Of a DNA stretch of 26,093 nucleotides, positions 1 through 6,919 are shown in pieces; the stretch's first letter is position 1, and every line of letters starts with the position of its first letter. A model generated the notes under the pieces. The model did not search any database. It saw nothing but the letters and a program-made list of their open reading frames with translations, and was not told where the DNA came from. The stretch is from CAZNMF01 sp035547155 (GTDB lineage: Bacteria > Acidobacteriota > Vicinamibacteria > Vicinamibacterales > SCN-69-37): positions 1 to 26,093 of the forward strand of contig DASZVJ010000215.1 in NCBI GenBank assembly GCA_035547155.1. Direction: 5' to 3'. The translations under genes and the position numbers were made by a program.

Positions 1-673
1 GGGCACGGTCGACTTCGGCCGCGACGGTCAGGTCACGATCGACGACGTCTTCTCCGGCGATTCCGCGACGACGGCCGCGGCCAGCGCGGTGGCCACGCCG
101 ATCGGAGCGATCGTCGCCAACGAGTTCAAGACGGCCATGCCGGAGCGTCTGGACCTCGAGCTCCGTGCGCTCGAAGAACAGCAGGGCACGACGATCGATC
201 GTATCTGGCTCGACACGACGCGGCCGCAGCTCGGCGGCACCTACACGCTGCAGATCCAGCTTCGCGACTTCCGCGGCGGTGCCCGCACGGTCGCGATGCC
301 CGTCTCGCTGCCCACGCAAGCCGACGGCCCGCTCACCCTCCTCGTCAGCGACGCCGCGACGTTGACGACGCTCGAGCAGCGCGACCTGAAACCGGGCAAG
401 CCCGCGTCGTTCGGTGAGCTGATGGCGCAAGCCAACGACGTGCGCCGCAACAATCGCGTCTACGTCCGGCTGATCGCGACGGCGAACGGCGCCGTCGTCG
501 GCGGCGACACGCTGCCCTCGCTGCCGGCATCCGTCCAGGCGTTGCTCCGCTCGGATACGGGCGGTGCGCAAACGCCGGTCACCAAGAGCGTCGTCGGTGC
601 CTGGGATCAGCGGCTGGACCTCGCCGTCCACGGATCGCGCGAGCTGACGATCAATCCCAAGCCGGCCTCATAA
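1..673 (+). CDS. SpoIVB/S55-family protein, C-terminal part (5' end outside window)
   Basis: The reading frame is open from base 2 to the TAA at 671-673, giving 223 residues with no start, so the gene begins upstream of the window. The visible part has a segment with EEQQGTTIDRIWLDTTRPQLGG, a beta-rich stretch, then RRNNRVYVRLIATANGAVVGGDTLPSLPASV. From memory this matches the C-terminal portion of long acidobacterial proteins annotated 'SpoIVB peptidase S55 domain-containing', where this part follows the peptidase domain and is probably a periplasmic beta-sandwich. The catalytic S55 region itself is not visible, so peptidase activity cannot be judged here. A beta-propeller secreted protein follows 46 nt downstream on the same strand, so the two may be co-expressed. 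The family call is recall of sequence style, not a database match. Confidence 0.65.
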   Translation, partial: GTVDFGRDGQVTIDDVFSGDSATTAAASAVATPIGAIVANEFKTAMPERLDLELRALEEQQGTTIDRIWLDTTRPQLGGTYTLQIQLRDFRGGARTVAMPVSLPTQADGPLTLLVSDAATLTTLEQRDLKPGKPASFGELMAQANDVRRNNRVYVRLIATANGAVVGGDTLPSLPASVQALLRSDTGGAQTPVTKSVVGAWDQRLDLAVHGSRELTINPKPAS

Positions 674-674
674 A

Positions 675-702
675 AAGTTCGAACTTTGAAGTTCGAAGTT
701 CG
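675..702. repeat. Heptamer tandem repeat (AAGTTCG unit), four units
   Basis: Just after the stop of the upstream gene lie AAGTTCG, AACTTTG, AAGTTCG, AAGTTCG in strict 7-nt register, followed by the drifted AAAATAG. Because AAGTTCG and CGAACTT are reverse complements, the tract can also fold on itself. The same unit, circularly permuted, appears inside fmt at 13347-13374. Confidence 0.8.
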
Positions 703-719
703 AAAATAGTTCATTGACC

Positions 720-2849
720 ATGACGCGATTCCGTCTGTTCGCTACTGCTCTGCTCGCGTTCGCGATCGCCGTGCCGATCGCCGCATCCGGTCCCGTGTTC
801 TGGACCGTCGCGACATCAGCCGACTTGCTGAAGGGCACGTCCGACGGCGTGTTCATCAGCTTGAGCGGCACCGTCACCGCGGGCCCGCCGCTGACCAATC
901 GCCTCACGTCGACGCCAGCGCAGATCTGGAGTCTCGCGCAGTCGTCTGACGGCACGCTGTGGGCCGGCACCGGCGGCGACGGCCACGTGCTGCGACTGCG
1001 CAACGGCCAGCCCGAGGAGTCCGTGTTCGATGCGACCGAAGCGAACGTCTTCGCGGTCACGACGTCGGGCTCGCGCGTCTACGCGGCGACGTCGCCGGAC
1101 GGCAAGGTCTACGTGATCGAGAACAACACGCCGGCGCGCGTGTTCTTCGATCCGCAGGAGAAATACATCTGGGCGCTCGCCGTCGATCGCGACGGCCGGC
1201 TGTGGGTCGGCGCCGGCAATCCGGCCGTGATCTATCGCGTCACGCAGGACGGCACGAGCAGCGTCGTCTATCATCCGCCCGCCGCGCACGTCGTCACGCT
1301 CGCGATGGACAACGACGGCCGCATGCTGGCCGGCACGGAGTCGCCCGGCCGTCTCTACCGCTTCGATGCATCCGACAAGCCATTCGTCGTGCTCGACACC
1401 GGGCTCGCCGAACTGCGCGCGGTGAGCAGCGACGCGTCCGGCGTGCTCTTCGCAGCGGCGGTGGCGAAGGGCGAGGAATCGGCGGCCGCAGGCGAGACGA
1501 CGTCGGTCGCCGTCACGCTGGCCGCCGCGCCAACATCCGGCACACCGCCAGCGAGCGGTCCGACACGGCGCGGCGTGCTCTATCGCATCGCCGCCGACGG
1601 CACATGGGAAGAGATCTGGAACACGCCTGACGTCATCTACGACGTCGCCGCGCAAAGCGATGGCAGCGTGCTCGTCGCGTCGGGCCCAGACGGCCGGCTC
1701 TACAAAGTCGACAAGAATCTCGACGTCGCGCTGCTGACGGGCGTGGACGCCAAACAGATCACGCGTTTCGCATCGTCGCCGCGGGGCGGCGCGCTGACGG
1801 CGTTCGCCACCGCGGGTCCGGGCCGTGTGATCGCGGTCGGCACCGGCGAACAATCGCCGGCGCGGTATACGTCGAACGTGCGCGATACGCATAGCGTCGC
1901 GACGTGGGGCCTGATTCGCTGGGACGGCTCCGGGCCGATCACGTTGTCGACGCGCTCCGGCAACACGGAACGGCCGGACGACTCGTGGAGCGCGTGGTCG
2001 GCGCCGTACACGCATCATGAAGGCGAAGCGATCGCGAGCCCGCCGGCGCGCTACGTCCAGTGGCGTGCCGTGCTCACGAAACCTGCGTCGGGTCCGAGCG
2101 CAGTGCTCACGGGCGTCACGCTCGCGTATCTGCCTCGCAACTCGCGGCCCGTCGTCGCCAGCGTGACGATCCATCCGCCGGGCGTCGTGTTCCAGCGGCC
2201 GTACGTCAGTGACGAGTCCGCGATCGCCGGTCTCGACGAAGCGACGGCGGACGCGCGGCGGCCGCCGGGCGATTCCGGTCCGGCCACGCCCGCGCCCGGC
2301 CGCCGCATGCTCCAGAAAGGGCTCCAGACGATCGCCTGGAAGGCCGACGATGACGACGACGATCATTTGACGTACGCGCTGCAATACCGGCGCGAGGGCG
2401 AGAGCGAGTGGCACGACCTCAAGTCGGGCCTGACCGACAGCATCTTCGTGTGGGACACGACGACGGTCGCGGACGGCCGCTACGTCGTGCGCGTGCGCGC
2501 GTCGGACAGCCCGTCGAACGCCGCGGAACGCGCGCTTGTGGGCGATCGCGAGAGTGATCCGATCGAGGTCGACAACACGCCGCCGGCGATCACGTCGGAG
2601 GTCGCGCGGCAGAACGGCGGCATGCATCTGCTCGTGCACGTGCAGGACGCCCGCAGTCCGATCCAGAAGGTCGAGTATTCGGTCAATGGCGGTGCGTGGC
2701 AGCTGGTCTACCCCGTCGACGGCCTGGCCGACTCGCCCGACGAGCGCTACGACATCCCGGTGGCGAACGACGCGGCCGCCGCGCAGATCATCATTCGCGC
2801 GACGGATCAGCTGCTGAACGTCGTCTCGCAGCCGGCGGTGGATAAGTGA
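720..2849 (+). CDS. Exported beta-propeller (WD40/NHL-like) protein with C-terminal Ig/FN3-like region
   Basis: This 709-residue protein starts with a clear signal peptide (basic MTRFR, hydrophobic core to about residue 22, cleavage near AAS-G), so it should be exported. Residues of roughly 60-380 contain repeated blades with patterns such as SLAQSSDGTLWAGT, AVTTSGSRVYAATSPDGKVYV, LAVDRDGRLWVGAGNPAVIYRV and LAMDNDGRMLAGTESPGRLYRF, typical of seven- or eight-bladed propellers. After about residue 540 there is an acidic run (KADDDDDDH) and two beta-sandwich-like modules, including a VADGRYVVRVRASDSPSNA segment of FN3 or Ig type. I chose the ATG at 720; a TTG two codons upstream (714) is also in frame. 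No enzymatic motif is evident; ligand or structural binding at the envelope is inference. Confidence 0.8.
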   Translation: MTRFRLFATALLAFAIAVPIAASGPVFWTVATSADLLKGTSDGVFISLSGTVTAGPPLTNRLTSTPAQIWSLAQSSDGTLWAGTGGDGHVLRLRNGQPEESVFDATEANVFAVTTSGSRVYAATSPDGKVYVIENNTPARVFFDPQEKYIWALAVDRDGRLWVGAGNPAVIYRVTQDGTSSVVYHPPAAHVVTLAMDNDGRMLAGTESPGRLYRFDASDKPFVVLDTGLAELRAVSSDASGVLFAAAVAKGEESAAAGETTSVAVTLAAAPTSGTPPASGPTRRGVLYRIAADGTWEEIWNTPDVIYDVAAQSDGSVLVASGPDGRLYKVDKNLDVALLTGVDAKQITRFASSPRGGALTAFATAGPGRVIAVGTGEQSPARYTSNVRDTHSVATWGLIRWDGSGPITLSTRSGNTERPDDSWSAWSAPYTHHEGEAIASPPARYVQWRAVLTKPASGPSAVLTGVTLAYLPRNSRPVVASVTIHPPGVVFQRPYVSDESAIAGLDEATADARRPPGDSGPATPAPGRRMLQKGLQTIAWKADDDDDDHLTYALQYRREGESEWHDLKSGLTDSIFVWDTTTVADGRYVVRVRASDSPSNAAERALVGDRESDPIEVDNTPPAITSEVARQNGGMHLLVHVQDARSPIQKVEYSVNGGAWQLVYPVDGLADSPDERYDIPVANDAAAAQIIIRATDQLLNVVSQPAVDK

Positions 2850-2854
2850 GAACT

Positions 2855-2960
2855 GGGTTCCGGGGTTCCGGGGTTCCGGGGTTCGAGTTCTGAGGTTCTG
2901 AGGTTCCAGGGTTCGGGTGCTGGGGTTCTTCTGAGCCGGTTACGACGATTTGGGGTTCAG
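2855..2960. repeat. GGGTTCCG/GGTTCTGA 7-8 nt tandem repeat tract between convergent genes
   Basis: Three identical octamers GGGTTCCG (2855-2878) are followed by GGGTTCGA, GTTCTGA, GGTTCTGA, GGTTCCAG and further drifted units to about 2932. An isolated GGGGTTCAG at 2952-2960 contains the tatC stop codon (2957-2959 on the opposite strand). The tract fills most of the gap between the beta-propeller gene and convergent tatC. Confidence 0.8.
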
Positions 2961-3679
2961 CGCGCCTCAGCCTCCCGCTTCCGGCCGAAAATCCACGCGA
3001 TCGGGATGCCGATGACGTAGAGCGCGACTATCGGGCCCGCGATGATCAGCATGTTGCCGGGATCGGTCGTCGGCGTGATCACCGCGGCGACGACCGACGC
3101 GGCGAAGATTGCGTACTTGAGATTGACGAGCAGAACGCGCGCCGTCACGAGCCCGATGCGGCTCAGGATGAAGATCGCGATCGGGATCTGGAAGACGCAT
3201 CCGAGGCTGATGATGACGGTGAAGAACAGATCGAAGTAGGCCGACGCGTCGATGATCGGCGTCAGGTGCAGCGAGACCGTCCAGTCGAGCAGAAACTTCA
3301 GCGCCGCGGGAAACGCGATGAAGTAGCCGAACGTGCCGCCCAGGACGAAGAAGACCGACGCGGCCAGCACGAACGGCACCGCATACCGGCGTTCGTGCGC
3401 GTAGAGTCCCGGCGACACGAACAACCAGACCTGCCACAACACGAATGGCGCCGAGAGGAACAGCGCGCCGACGAGCGTCACCTTGAACGACAACGCGAAC
3501 ACGTCCTGCGGCCGCGACACCGACAGAATCACGGACGGGTTCGCGCGGATCGGCGCTGCGGCGATGTCGTAGAGCTGGCCCGAGAACGCCCAGCAGACGG
3601 CAAACGCAATCGCGATGGACACGAGCGCCCAGATGAGCCGCTTCCGCAGCTCGTCGAGATGCTCGAGAAACGACATCAT
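2957..3679 (-). CDS. tatC: Sec-independent (Tat) protein translocase subunit TatC
   Basis: TatC is the polytopic inner-membrane receptor of the twin-arginine export pathway and recognises folded substrates with RR signal peptides. The 240-residue protein opens with the family hallmark MMSFLEHLDELRKRL, then has about six membrane spans, including FVLWQVWLFVSPGLYAHERR before span 3 and the conserved FxFGYFIAFP-type region. Length matches the family (about 240-260). I chose the double ATG at 3679/3676 because the family begins with this helix; an in-frame ATG at 3799 would add a 40-residue N-terminal extension unlike TatA or TatB. It lies 137 nt downstream of the anti-sigma gene on the same strand and may be in its operon. 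No tatA or tatB gene is in the window. Confidence 0.93.
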   Translation of the reverse strand: MMSFLEHLDELRKRLIWALVSIAIAFAVCWAFSGQLYDIAAAPIRANPSVILSVSRPQDVFALSFKVTLVGALFLSAPFVLWQVWLFVSPGLYAHERRYAVPFVLAASVFFVLGGTFGYFIAFPAALKFLLDWTVSLHLTPIIDASAYFDLFFTVIISLGCVFQIPIAIFILSRIGLVTARVLLVNLKYAIFAASVVAAVITPTTDPGNMLIIAGPIVALYVIGIPIAWIFGRKREAEAR

Positions 3680-3816
3680 CTCGGACGCCGCAGCCGTGAT
3701 TGCGACGAGCTCGAGCGCGAGCCGCCGCCAGGCGGACGTGTGTGGATGTGGCGGAACGTGAACGGACGACAGCGTCTGCGCTCGGGCGGTGACCGACATG
3801 CCCGAGAGGATAAACC

Positions 3817-4602
3817 CTATAGCGCTTTGGCGACGACCGCCATGCCGGTCACGAGGCGCAAGTCGTGGACGTCGATCGTGCGACCCGTCGCCGACGAGGC
3901 CTGGGCCGCGCGGCGATTGGCGATTTCGTCCAGCAGCGTCTCGATGTACTTGCGCTCGGCCGGATGCATCGCGTCGAGCGCGACGACGTGTCCCGAGGAG
4001 CCCGTCACCGCCGTCGCCAGCGCCTCGACGATGTCGGCCTCGGACGAGGCCCGGCACGCGACCGAGTTCACCGCCAGCGCCGTCGTCATCCGCGAGGCCG
4101 CCGGCGTGCCGTTGTCGATTTGAAACAGGCGCGCGTCCTGATTGCTGCCGGACGGCGCGCCGCACAGGAACATCGCGCCGGGCGGTGAGCCGAGATTCGC
4201 GATGAGCGCCGAGAGTGAGTCCTCACGCTCCGGCGCAGGTCCGAACGCCAGAATCGCCGAGACGAGCACGGTCGAGATGAAGGTGGCTGCCAGCGCGCCG
4301 CTGCCGACGATGGCCCAGTGCCAGCCATCGCACGCCTGCGCGACGTGCGCGCGCCACGACAGCGCCGACTCGGCACGCGTACGGCCGATCACGTTCGCCG
4401 TCATGCCCGCAAACGACGGCAGGGCCCGATCGGCGTCCGCCGACGCGCGCAAGGCGTCGCCAATCTCGGCCGTCGACTGCACGAGCGCCGCGCATTCCGC
4501 GCACGCGTCGAGGTGCCGCGCGACGGCCAGCCGCTGGGCGCCGCTCAGCTCGCCATCGACGAACGGATCAATCGTACGACGCACGGCGCGGCACGTGGTC
4601 AT
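3817..4602 (-). CDS. Membrane anti-sigma factor with zinc-binding zf-HC2 domain
   Basis: This 261-residue protein has the ZAS-type zinc motif H30-x3-C34-x2-C37 within the sequence RHLDACAEC, preceded by FVDGELSGAQR, the usual layout of anti-sigma factors that hold an ECF sigma factor at the membrane. A single membrane span covers about residues 95-121 (WHWAIVGSGALAATF onward), so residues 122-261 should be outside the cytoplasm. That outer domain is alanine-rich and not recognised; it could sense envelope state. The start codon ATG (4602-4600) overlaps the sigma gene's TGA in an ATGA arrangement, implying translational coupling and fixed stoichiometry. The partner assignment follows from position and motif; the inducing signal is unknown. 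Confidence 0.88.
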   Translation of the reverse strand: MTTCRAVRRTIDPFVDGELSGAQRLAVARHLDACAECAALVQSTAEIGDALRASADADRALPSFAGMTANVIGRTRAESALSWRAHVAQACDGWHWAIVGSGALAATFISTVLVSAILAFGPAPEREDSLSALIANLGSPPGAMFLCGAPSGSNQDARLFQIDNGTPAASRMTTALAVNSVACRASSEADIVEALATAVTGSSGHVVALDAMHPAERKYIETLLDEIANRRAAQASSATGRTIDVHDLRLVTGMAVVAKAL

Positions 4603-5219
4603 TGATGCCCCAACGCGACGCGCAGCGATCCGCGCGCGCGAGCCAGTCGCGATTTGACCGTCCCGACCGCCACGCCCAGCGCGTCGGCAATCTCTTCGTA
4701 GCTCAAGCCGTCGATTTCCCGCAGCACGATGGCCGCCCGCTGATCGAAGGGCAATTCGGCCAGCGCGTGCTGCACGCGATCCTTCGTCTCCACCTGCTGC
4801 AGCACGCGATCCGGCATCGCCGACTGCCGCCATTCGGCGATCTCGCCGTGATGCGCCATGTGGTCGTCGAGCGCGATCTGCTGCGAGCGATGCCGCCGGC
4901 GCCACCAGCGCTGCCGGTTCGACGCCTGATTGACGACGATGCGGTAGATCCAGGTGCGAAGCGAGGACTGGCCGCGGAATTGTGAAAGGGTACGAAAGAC
5001 GCGCAGGAAGACTTCCTGCGAGAGATCCATCGCTTCCTGGGCGTCGCCGAGCAGGTGCAGCGCCAGGCTGTAGACCATCCGCTGATGGTCCGCGACGAGC
5101 CGGGCACACGCCGTCTCATCGCCGGTGTTGCATTGCTGGACGAGGGCCCAGTCGCTCCCGGTCTCTGCGTTCGGCCACGCGATCGCGCGAATCGGCTTCA
5201 CAACGGTGGTCTCCGCCAT
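4599..5219 (-). CDS. ECF-family RNA polymerase sigma factor (RpoE-like)
   Basis: This 206-residue sigma factor has region 2 at about residues 37-105 (HQRMVYSLALHLLGDAQEAM, then DLSQEVFLRVFRTLSQFRG, SSLRTWIYRIVVNQASNR) and region 4 at about 145-200 (ALAELPFDQRAAIVLREIDG, LSYEEIADALGVAVGTVKSR), joined by a short linker, the classic ECF architecture without regions 1.1 and 3. It should direct RNA polymerase to stress-type promoters when released by the anti-sigma factor encoded immediately downstream with a 4-nt overlap. I chose ATG 5219; the open frame extends upstream only through repeat DNA. A promoter of the type ECF factors read (GAACCT-N16-TCGAA) lies 50-76 nt upstream, suggesting autoregulation. 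Confidence 0.93.
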   Translation of the reverse strand: MAETTVVKPIRAIAWPNAETGSDWALVQQCNTGDETACARLVADHQRMVYSLALHLLGDAQEAMDLSQEVFLRVFRTLSQFRGQSSLRTWIYRIVVNQASNRQRWWRRRHRSQQIALDDHMAHHGEIAEWRQSAMPDRVLQQVETKDRVQHALAELPFDQRAAIVLREIDGLSYEEIADALGVAVGTVKSRLARARGSLRVALGHQ

Positions 5220-5242
5220 GGTACACCCGCTGCCATGCGATC

Positions 5243-5273
5243 TCGAATGAGGTTGCCCTGTACCCTCATTCGA
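5243..5273. promoter_or_regulatory. Perfect 10-bp inverted repeat upstream of the ECF sigma gene
   Basis: TCGAATGAGG (5243-5252) and CCTCATTCGA (5264-5273) are perfect reverse complements separated by 11 nt. Centre-to-centre spacing is 21 bp, about two helical turns, which suits a dimeric DNA-binding protein. One arm contains the proposed -10 (5269-5273) and the repeat covers the expected transcription start. It could instead act as an RNA hairpin in the 5' leader. Confidence 0.6.
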
Positions 5274-5295
5274 CACCGCGAATACAGAAAGGTTC
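5269..5295 (-). promoter_or_regulatory. ECF (sigmaE-type) promoter of the sigma/anti-sigma operon
   Basis: On the minus strand GAACCT (5295-5290) is followed by exactly 16 nt and then TCGAA (5273-5269). This closely fits the sigmaE-type pattern GAACTT-N16-TCnAA known from E. coli. The expected start near 5262 gives a leader of about 42 nt before the sigma ATG. Confidence 0.6.
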
Positions 5296-5309
5296 CCTCT
5301 CGGGCGACG

Positions 5310-5330
5310 GGCTGCAGGCTGCAGGCTACG
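5310..5330. repeat. GGCTGCA heptamer repeat, three units
   Basis: GGCTGCA (5310-5316), GGCTGCA (5317-5323) and GGCTACG (5324-5330) stand in 7-nt register. They lie 18 nt before the REP-like palindrome pair, an association repeated at 18645-18735. Confidence 0.6.
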
Positions 5331-5347
5331 GGAACCTCCGGATCTAT

Positions 5348-5405
5348 CGTAGGGGCCGCCCTTATGGGGGCCCCTAACCGGGCGACCACGAGGGTCGCCC
5401 CTACG
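5348..5405. repeat. REPIN-like pair of inverted GTAGGGGC palindromes
   Basis: A unit beginning CGTAGGGGCCGCCC at 5348-5374 faces an inverted copy at 5379-5405, which reads CGTAGGGGCGACCC on the minus strand and has a complementary GGTCGCCC at its 3' end. Each unit is itself palindromic (GGGCGACC with GGTCGCCC) and the two together form a larger hairpin. A third copy is at 18675-18700. This is the design of REP doublets moved by RAYT transposases; no such gene is in the window. Confidence 0.7.
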
Positions 5406-5421
5406 CTGACCGCAGCCCGCG

Positions 5422-5427
5422 TACAAT
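5422..5427 (+). promoter_or_regulatory. -10-like TACAAT box 7 nt before the TPR gene start
   Basis: TACAAT ends 7 nt before the GTG at 5435. There is no purine-rich ribosome site and no convincing -35 at the usual distance. Transcription would start at or next to the start codon, giving a leaderless mRNA. Confidence 0.35.
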
Positions 5428-5434
5428 CCTGCCA

Positions 5435-6739
5435 GTGCGCAAAACTGCCCTGCTGACCGCCGTGGTCGTGCTGGCCGCCGCGGGCCTGCTGGTCCTGCAG
5501 CGGCTCAACCAGGAGCAGCAATATCGTCAGCTCCTCGATCAGGGCGAGCAGGCGCTGCGGCGCGGCCGGCCGTACGCGGCGATCGAAGCGTTCAGCGGCG
5601 CGCTGGCCCTGCGGCCCGCCTCGATGGTCGCCTTCTACCGCCGCGGCGAAGCGTATGCCGCTCAAGATCAGAACGATCGCGCCGTCCAGGACTTGCAGGA
5701 GGCACGCCGGCTCGCGCCGGACGCCATCGAGCCGCTGGAGGCGCTGGGCCATCTTTACGAGCGCCAAGGGCGCTACGCCGACGCGGCCGACTGGTTCGCC
5801 CAGGCCGCCGACCGCCTGAAGGACGCCGATCCCAATCTGCTCTACGAGCTGGCGCTCGCGCGATATCGCGCCGGGTTTCCCGCCGCGGCTCGAGGACCGT
5901 TGCAGCGCGCGATTGCCCGCACCGACGGCATGGCCGAGGCCCACTATCTGCTCGGGCTCGTCTATCGAGACGCACAGCAGCCGGAAGACGCCATCGCGTC
6001 ACTCGAGCGGGCCGTCAAGCTCGCCCCATCGATGCTCTCGGCGCGCGACGAGCTCGCCGACCTCTATCGCGAGCGCGGACGTCTCGCCGACGAGAGTGAC
6101 GAGCTGACCGCGCTCGCCTCGCTCGACGACCGCGCCGGACGGCAGATCGCGCTCGCCATGGCGATGCTCCGTGCGCGCCGCTACGACGATGCCCTCGACG
6201 TGCTGCAGCGGCCAAGCGTCGCCGCCGTCGCATCGTCGGATCCGCGAGTGGCCATCGCATTGGGGCGCATCTACGTCGATCGCGCCGAACGTTTGCACGA
6301 CTCGGCCTCGATTCCGCTCGCGCTCTCGTCGCTTGCGTCCTTCGTCAGCGGCACGCCGCGCCGCAGCGACGGACTGGCGTTGTTCGGGCGCGCGCTCTAT
6401 CTTTCCGGCGACGCCGCTGGCGCCGAGCGTCTCCTGCACGAAGCTGTCGCCACGCCGCCGATCGATCCAGAGGCCTTCGCGTTCCTCGCCGATGCCGCGG
6501 AGCGCGCGTCGCACCCCGACGTCGCACGGGACGCATTGCTCTCCCTGGATGTGCTGGAAGGCGACCTCGCGTCGACCGACACCCGCGCACACCGCGCCCG
6601 CCGCATCGGCGCACTCGCGCTCGCCGCCGGCGACGCGCACACGGCGAGCCAGTTCCTCACGATGGCGATCACGTTGGGAGGGCCGGACGCGGAGACCCAG
6701 GAGCTTCTGGCTCGGGCGGAGACACAGGACGGGAACTAA
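5435..6739 (+). CDS. Membrane-anchored TPR-repeat protein
   Basis: The 434-residue protein has a short basic N-terminus and one hydrophobic segment (about residues 4-21, TALLTAVVVLAAAGLLVL), then tandem 34-residue helical repeats from about residue 28: QGEQALRRGRPYAAIEAFSG, YRRGEAYAAQDQNDRAVQDL, LGHLYERQGRYADAADWFAQ and LLGLVYRDAQQPEDAIASLE. The later part (about 220-434) is alpha-helical with weaker repeats. TPR arrays bind other proteins; here it should hang from the inner membrane as a scaffold. The start is a GTG with a TACAAT box 7 nt upstream and no ribosome site. It is transcribed divergently from the ECF sigma operon across a 215-nt region that holds the ECF promoter and the REP-like pair. 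Specific function is unknown. Confidence 0.85.
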   Translation: MRKTALLTAVVVLAAAGLLVLQRLNQEQQYRQLLDQGEQALRRGRPYAAIEAFSGALALRPASMVAFYRRGEAYAAQDQNDRAVQDLQEARRLAPDAIEPLEALGHLYERQGRYADAADWFAQAADRLKDADPNLLYELALARYRAGFPAAARGPLQRAIARTDGMAEAHYLLGLVYRDAQQPEDAIASLERAVKLAPSMLSARDELADLYRERGRLADESDELTALASLDDRAGRQIALAMAMLRARRYDDALDVLQRPSVAAVASSDPRVAIALGRIYVDRAERLHDSASIPLALSSLASFVSGTPRRSDGLALFGRALYLSGDAAGAERLLHEAVATPPIDPEAFAFLADAAERASHPDVARDALLSLDVLEGDLASTDTRAHRARRIGALALAAGDAHTASQFLTMAITLGGPDAETQELLARAETQDGN

Positions 6740-6742
6740 AGT

Positions 6743-6919
6743 TGGGTTCTGGGGTTCCGGACGTTCTGGGGTTCTGAGGTTCGGGTTCTGAAGTTCTGGT
6801 GCTGAGGTTCCAGGTTCGGCCGTAGACCCTCAGCCGCCGAACCTCGGAACTCCCGAACCGCAGAACCAGAACCCTCAGAACCCTAGAACCCCGGAACCCT
6901 AGAACCGACTCTCGGAACC
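6743..6919. repeat. Two opposed arms of GGTTCTG-type repeats between convergent genes
   Basis: The left arm (about 6743-6819) reads GGGTTCTG, GGGTTCCG, GTTCTGG, GGTTCTGA and related units. The right arm (about 6838-6919) carries the reverse complement (CAGAACC, CTAGAACCC, CGGAACCC). The array begins within a few bases of the TPR stop and runs to the dppC stop codon, so each gene is followed on its own sense strand by GGTTC units. The whole could fold into a large imperfect hairpin. Confidence 0.8.

Noticed and set aside
816..2639. 607-codon open frame antisense to the beta-propeller gene
   Set aside because: Its translation is dominated by Arg, Ala, His and Asp without domains, as expected for the reverse strand of a GC-rich gene. 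The plus-strand frame has a signal peptide and repeat blades.
2855..2932. CRISPR array or direct-repeat array
   Set aside because: Units are 7-8 nt with no spacers and no cas genes nearby; they are tandem simple repeats.
3680..3799. N-terminal extension of TatC or a separate TatA/TatB-like gene
   Set aside because: The 40 residues from ATG 3799 lack the N-terminal membrane helix plus amphipathic helix of TatA/B, and TatC homologues start at MSFLEHLDELR.
5290..5426. N-terminal extension of the ECF sigma factor
   Set aside because: The upstream in-frame translation (with HKGGPY-like text) comes from the REP-like repeats and the promoter. The ATG at 5219 gives the normal sigma length.
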